DNA of 64,000 bases from Hoeflea_A sp965216535 (GTDB taxonomy: Bacteria > Pseudomonadota > Alphaproteobacteria > Rhizobiales > Rhizobiaceae). Below the pieces are notes generated by a model. It saw only the letters and a list, made by a program, of their open reading frames with translations, was not told the origin of the DNA and ran no database searches. Position numbers and translations under genes: made by a program. The stretch covers positions 3,286,001 through 3,350,000 of the forward strand of contig OZ244175.1 in NCBI GenBank assembly GCA_965216535.1, given 5' to 3'. This document shows, one piece after another, positions 60,688-64,000 of this stretch (its first letter is position 1; every line of letters begins with the position of its first letter).

Positions 60688-61297
60688 CCTTCTCGACCAC
60701 AATGTGCTCTGGGCGACCGAACGCCGGCGTGAGGATCCCGACTATTTCAACCGGTTGTCGGCGCTGCAGCGGCCGGACTATCTTTGGATCGGCTGCTCGG
60801 ACAGCCGCGTGCCGGCCAATGTGATCACCGGGCTGCAGCCGGGCGAGGTGTTCGTCCACCGCAATGTCGCCAACCTGGTGCACCGGGCCGATCTCAACCT
60901 GCTGTCGGTGCTGGAGTTCGCGGTGGAGAGCCTGGAGATCAAGCACATCATTGTCTGCGGGCACTATGGTTGCGGCGGCGTGAAGGCGGCGATGGACGGC
61001 GAGAGGCACGGGATCATCGACCACTGGCTGCAGCCGATCCGCGACGTGGCCGACGAAAATGAGGTGGCGCTCGACAAGATCCGCGATCCGGACACCCGGC
61101 TTAACCAGCTGTGCGAGCTGTCGATCAAGGCACAGGTCAACGGCCTGGCGCGCACGCCGATCATCCGTTCGGCCTGGAAGCGCGGCCGCGAGCTTGCCAT
61201 TCACGGCTGGATTTACGGTCTCAAAGATGGCCTATTGAGAGATCTCGACTGCGGGTGCACGACACCGCATCGAAGCGCAGAGGAAAGAAAAGCATGA
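60668..61297 (+). CDS. Beta-class carbonic anhydrase (Can-like)
   Basis: A 209-residue zinc enzyme that interconverts CO2 and bicarbonate. Zinc ligands are C43, H99 and C102 with D45 and R47 as the Asp-Arg dyad (CSDSRVPA and CGHYGCGG). HRNVANLV follows at about residue 64. It resembles E. coli Can throughout. The start at 60668 overlaps the hemerythrin gene; ATG 60677 is an alternative. Its presence in the nar operon is uncommon and may meet a CO2/bicarbonate need during anaerobic growth. Confidence 0.93.
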   Translation: MIQMLTDLLDHNVLWATERRREDPDYFNRLSALQRPDYLWIGCSDSRVPANVITGLQPGEVFVHRNVANLVHRADLNLLSVLEFAVESLEIKHIIVCGHYGCGGVKAAMDGERHGIIDHWLQPIRDVADENEVALDKIRDPDTRLNQLCELSIKAQVNGLARTPIIRSAWKRGRELAIHGWIYGLKDGLLRDLDCGCTTPHRSAEERKA

Positions 61298-61842
61298 AGA
61301 ACAGCTCCGTTTCCCGGCTAGCAGCCGTCCGCTTCGAGCACACGGACGACATCGACGCGGTGCTGGAATCGACCGTTCGCGCTCTGCAGGCGCGGGGTCT
61401 TCGGGTCTGCGGGTTTGTGCAGCGCGAGACGGAGGATCCGGCCAGCTGCTGCAACATCACCCATCTGGAAGATGTGGCGACCGGCACGTGGCACCGGATT
61501 TCCCAGCCGTTGGGTTCCGGCTCGCGTGGTTGCCGGCTCGACCCGCAGGCGCTGGCGGATGTCAGCGGGCCGCTGCTGGCGGAGCTTGAGACCCGCCCGG
61601 ATTTCCTGCTGCTTAACCGCTTCGGCAAGGGCGAATCCGAGGGGCAAGGGTTCCGCGCGGTGATCGAGAAGGCCTTCGAACTGCGCACTCCCGTTCTGAC
61701 GGCCGTGCGCGAAGCCTATGCGGAGGCTTGGGCGACCTTCACCGAAAGCAGTGCGCATTTGCTGCCGCCGGACGCCGAAGCGGTGCTCGATTGGGCCGAC
61801 TCCGTTGTCGCGGCGACGCGGGCCGACCGAACCGCCGCCTGA
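61294..61842 (+). CDS. DUF2478 domain-containing protein
   Basis: A 182-residue protein recognised as DUF2478 by VRFEHTDDIDAVLE at the N-terminus and FLLLNRFGKGESEGQGFRAV near residue 105. This family is related to nucleotide-binding proteins and often lies beside molybdenum or nitrogenase/nitrate reductase genes. It overlaps the carbonic anhydrase stop by ATGA, so it is the last gene of the nar transcript. A role in molybdenum cofactor supply is likely but unproven. Confidence 0.82.
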   Translation: MKNSSVSRLAAVRFEHTDDIDAVLESTVRALQARGLRVCGFVQRETEDPASCCNITHLEDVATGTWHRISQPLGSGSRGCRLDPQALADVSGPLLAELETRPDFLLLNRFGKGESEGQGFRAVIEKAFELRTPVLTAVREAYAEAWATFTESSAHLLPPDAEAVLDWADSVVAATRADRTAA

Positions 61843-61856
61843 CATCAAACCATTTA

Positions 61857-61875
61857 TTTAACAAATTTGTTGAAT
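61857..61875. promoter_or_regulatory. ArsR operator, first copy
   Basis: TTTAACAAATTTGTTGAAT contains the perfect 12-base palindrome AACAAATTTGTT. A near copy lies 38 bases on (61895-61913), both upstream of the ArsR gene at 61931. Confidence 0.6.
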
Positions 61876-61894
61876 AACGCTCGCCGCTCTGATA

Positions 61895-61913
61895 TTTAAC
61901 TAAATTGTTGAAT
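61895..61913. promoter_or_regulatory. ArsR operator, second copy
   Basis: TTTAACTAAATTGTTGAAT differs from the first copy at two bases and ends 17 bases before the TTG start of ArsR. The 38-base offset between copies would put them on different faces of the helix unless looping occurs. Confidence 0.6.
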
Positions 61914-61930
61914 ATTAGCGGAGCAGGGCG

Positions 61931-62260
61931 TTGGTCAGGCAAACAAGAGGCGGGCTGGACGAGGTTTTCACGGCGTTGGCGGATCCGACGCGAAGGGCGA
62001 TCCTGGCGCGGCTTGCCACGGGCGACGCCTATGTGAGCGAGCTCGCGGAACCCCACGACATGTCGTTCGCGGCGATCTCCCGGCATGTCCAGGTGCTGGA
62101 ACAGGCCGGCCTGATGCGCCGGACCCGTGAGGGGCGCAAGATCCGCTGCCGTTTCAATGCGGCGCCGTTCGACGAGGCCGTCGGATGGATCGAGCATCAT
62201 CGCCGGATGTGGGAAGAAAAACTCGGATCCCTCGGTGAGTTCCTGGAGGGGGGGCAATGA
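61931..62260 (+). CDS. ArsR family transcriptional regulator (SRPBCC-associated type)
   Basis: A 109-residue winged-helix regulator with VFTALADPTRRAILARLA and the recognition helix in DMSFAAISRHVQVLEQAGL. It has no metal-binding cysteines. The start is TTG at 61931 with GGAG seven bases before. It overlaps the SRPBCC gene by ATGA. It is a paralogue of the regulator at 38996 but uses a different operator, repeated twice upstream. Confidence 0.9.
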   Translation: MVRQTRGGLDEVFTALADPTRRAILARLATGDAYVSELAEPHDMSFAAISRHVQVLEQAGLMRRTREGRKIRCRFNAAPFDEAVGWIEHHRRMWEEKLGSLGEFLEGGQ

Positions 62261-62721
62261 CCGCCGGGGTCCATGAGACCGTCCGGGTCAGCCGGACCTA
62301 TCGTGCCACCATTGAGGCCGCATTCGATGCCTGGATCAACCCGCAAAAGCTGGCGAAATGGTTCGGCCCGAAAGGGTATCGGGCGGAGGTTCTCGACCAC
62401 GACCTTCAGGTCGGCGGTCGCTGGCGTTTCCGGATGATCGGCGACGGCGGCGAGGGGTTTCATCATTTCGGTACCTTCGTCGAGATCAGCCCGCTGCGCC
62501 GCCTTGTCTTCACCTGGGCGTCTGAAGAGCAGGTTGAAGGATGGCGCGACGAGGACGGCAATCCGACCCTGGTCACGGTGGATTTTTCGGCCACGAAGGA
62601 CGGTGTCGAAGTCAGCGTTACCCACGAGCGGCTACAGTCCGACCTGGCGCGCCGCGGCCTGAGCGCCGGCTGGGGAGGGGGTCTTGAGGCACTCGCCGAC
62701 TTCCTCGAGTCGGAGGGTTGA
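62257..62721 (+). CDS. SRPBCC (AHSA1-like) domain protein
   Basis: A 154-residue START-like protein with VSRTYRATIEAAFDAWINPQ near the N-terminus and KLAKWFGPKGYRAE following, the AHSA1 pattern. ISPLRRLVFTWASEEQ near residue 76 is also typical. Function is not known. It is translationally coupled to ArsR, and the glutathione S-transferase gene starts 4 bases after its stop, so three genes form one operon. Confidence 0.87.
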   Translation: MTAGVHETVRVSRTYRATIEAAFDAWINPQKLAKWFGPKGYRAEVLDHDLQVGGRWRFRMIGDGGEGFHHFGTFVEISPLRRLVFTWASEEQVEGWRDEDGNPTLVTVDFSATKDGVEVSVTHERLQSDLARRGLSAGWGGGLEALADFLESEG

Positions 62722-62725
62722 AGCC

Positions 62726-63331
62726 GTGAAGCTCTACAACGCCAACTCAGGCAACACCAAGCGCGTGCGCATCTTCCTGGCGGAGAAGGGGGCGGAGGTA
62801 CCGCGCGTCGAACTGGAGCTCGGTGTCGACACCCGAACGCCGGAATTCCGCAAACTCAATTCGCTCGGCGAACTGCCGGTTCTGCAATTGGACGACGGCC
62901 GGGTCATCACGGAGAGCCTCGCCATCTGCCGCTATTTCGAAGCGGTTTTCCCGGATCCGCCGCTGATGGGGAACGATCCTGTCGAACAGGCGCAGATCGA
63001 CATGTGGAGCCAGCGTATCCACACGCAGCTCTTCACGACCTACGGCAATTTCGTCCGCCACTCGATCAGCCTGTTCGCTGACGTAATGGAACAGGTGCCA
63101 GCGTTTGCCGACGCGCAGCGCCGAGCAATTCCGGAAAAGTGGACGTGGCTCGACGCCGAGATGTCGGATGGCCGCGCCTTCATCGCCGGCGACGCCTTTT
63201 CGATGGCCGACATTCACGGCATGTGCGTGCTGATGATCGCCGACGGGTTGAAGCTTCCCGTTCCGCCGGAGTGCCGTAGGATCAATCGATGGGCTGATCG
63301 GATGCGTGAGCGGCCCAGTTTTGCCGCCTAA
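62726..63331 (+). CDS. Glutathione S-transferase family protein
   Basis: A 201-residue GST with an N-terminal thioredoxin-fold half (residues 1-75, KLYNANSGNTKRVRIFLAEK and LPVLQLDDGRVITESLAI) and a C-terminal helical half. The serine in ITESLAI contacts glutathione in the family. It conjugates or reduces electrophiles with glutathione. The start is GTG at 62726 with GGAGGG upstream. It completes the ArsR-SRPBCC operon, which suggests a detoxification role. Confidence 0.9.
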   Translation: MKLYNANSGNTKRVRIFLAEKGAEVPRVELELGVDTRTPEFRKLNSLGELPVLQLDDGRVITESLAICRYFEAVFPDPPLMGNDPVEQAQIDMWSQRIHTQLFTTYGNFVRHSISLFADVMEQVPAFADAQRRAIPEKWTWLDAEMSDGRAFIAGDAFSMADIHGMCVLMIADGLKLPVPPECRRINRWADRMRERPSFAA

Positions 63332-63429
63332 CCGGCCCTGACACCTGCGACTTTGGTGGTATTTGCGTTCGAAAGTCGAACATTGCATGCTTGTCGTCGG
63401 GCGTATTGGTGACAACGGGTGTGTGCGGA

Positions 63430-64000
63430 ATGAGCTTCGCTCTGATCTGGACCGGCGTGTTCTTCCTGGTGATCACGGCGTTTCTCACGTTCGGATCCTA
63501 CTTTCTCGCTCGATTTTTCCTAATGGCGCGCAGCGACGACCAGGCGCGAGACCTCGCATCGTCCGTCATCTTTCGAGTAGCGGCGCTGCATGGCCTCATC
63601 CTGGCACTCGTGTTTGCGAAAGAGCTCGGGAATTCGGATGAGCTCGCAAGGGCGGTCAACAACGAGGCCACGTTGCTCGAAAGCGTTTATTTCGACGCGG
63701 CGCGTCATGACGGAGAGCAAACGGATGCAATCCGCAAGGCGATCGCCCTTTATGCGCAAGAGGTGCTGGAGAACGAATGGAACCTGCTTTCCAGCCAGGG
63801 TGAACTCAGCAACGTCGCCTGGCAGCACTTTGAATCGACCATCCAGATACTGCTGGACCTGGAGGAGGGCTCCTCTCGTCAAACCTGGTTGCGGCAGCGC
63901 ATGCTGGACCAGATGGTGACAATCGAAACGGAACGCAACCGTCGGGAAATTGTCGCGGCAACCGACGTCAGCATGCTCTTCTGGGTCATTGCGTTTATCG
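63430..64000 (+). CDS. DUF4239 (bestrophin-like) membrane protein, 3' truncated by window
   Basis: An open frame from ATG 63430 runs 190 codons to the window end without a stop. The first 65 residues contain two hydrophobic stretches (LIWTGVFFLVITAFLTFGSY and LHGLILALVFAKEL) around a charged loop, and a third begins at the end (SMLFWVIAFI). The long soluble segment between (residues about 70-180) and the order of parts fit DUF4239 proteins. Function is unknown. The gap 63332-63429 holds no clear motif. Confidence 0.7.
   Translation, partial: MSFALIWTGVFFLVITAFLTFGSYFLARFFLMARSDDQARDLASSVIFRVAALHGLILALVFAKELGNSDELARAVNNEATLLESVYFDAARHDGEQTDAIRKAIALYAQEVLENEWNLLSSQGELSNVAWQHFESTIQILLDLEEGSSRQTWLRQRMLDQMVTIETERNRREIVAATDVSMLFWVIAFI

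Noticed and set aside
1..64000. CRISPR arrays, tRNA or rRNA genes, insertion sequences, integrases
   Set aside because: No regularly spaced repeats, cloverleaf sequences, transposase motifs or phage-type integrase motifs were seen.

Overview
The window reads as chromosome of a metabolically versatile alphaproteobacterium, most likely a marine or soil member of the Hyphomicrobiales or a close relative. The signs are moderately high GC, dense operons with ATGA overlaps, many ABC, TRAP and BCCT uptake systems, and a nar operon that carries a parvulin gene. The taxon is inferred from gene content only. No tRNA, rRNA, CRISPR array, insertion sequence or prophage gene was seen. No gap without a gene exceeds about 230 bases. 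The longest gaps (26324-26528, 49389-49618, 47426-47626) are divergent promoter regions.

2-5960: end of a sugar ABC importer operon (second half of the ATPase, then the permease), followed by a zinc alcohol dehydrogenase, an aldehyde dehydrogenase and a GMC flavoprotein. A symmetrical terminator separates it from the next gene.

6024-30485: a large catabolic region. A minus-strand operon (FAD oxidoreductase, peptide-type binding protein, two permeases, two ATPases) diverges from a plus-strand operon (cyclase-family hydrolase, second FAD oxidoreductase, MarR regulator). Next come a fused CoA-transferase and a Dabb protein, LysR, a BCCT carrier with an unaccompanied betaine-type binding protein, a serine hydrolase, a D-cysteine desulfhydrase-like enzyme, MaoC and an aldo/keto reductase. 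The region ends with acyl-CoA dehydrogenase, SDR, DUF993 and a TIM-barrel epimerase. Four start codons here, up to 20 kb apart, carry the same 18-bp operator of the form AAGTAAC-N6-GTTAC (loosest at the last bases). This points to one MarR regulon with a beta-oxidation-like core (CoA-transferase, dehydrogenase, hydratase, SDR). The substrate is unknown, and this is the best candidate for an undescribed system in the window.

30634-40406: altronate dehydratase family enzyme, DUF1801 protein, TRAP transporter with a divergent MarR gene and a clear 26-bp operator, Bcr/CflA-type MFS pump, amidase, and an ArsR-SRPBCC-RibD-like cassette whose 18-bp palindrome covers the start codon.

40419-48685: a minus-strand ring-fission set (extradiol VOC dioxygenase plus relatives of GalD, GalC and GalB of the 4-oxalomesaconate route). 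It diverges from a LysR gene with two helix-turn-helix domains and a frameshift. A class V aminotransferase, an alpha/beta hydrolase and a membrane dipeptidase follow.

48690-61842: respiratory nitrate reduction. A Crp/Fnr regulator without an Fe-S cysteine cluster diverges from narK1-narK2-narGHJI, parvulin, hemerythrin-like, carbonic anhydrase and DUF2478 genes. A perfect FNR-type box lies upstream of narK1.

61931-64000: a second ArsR-SRPBCC cassette with two operator copies, a glutathione S-transferase, and the start of a DUF4239 membrane protein cut by the window end.
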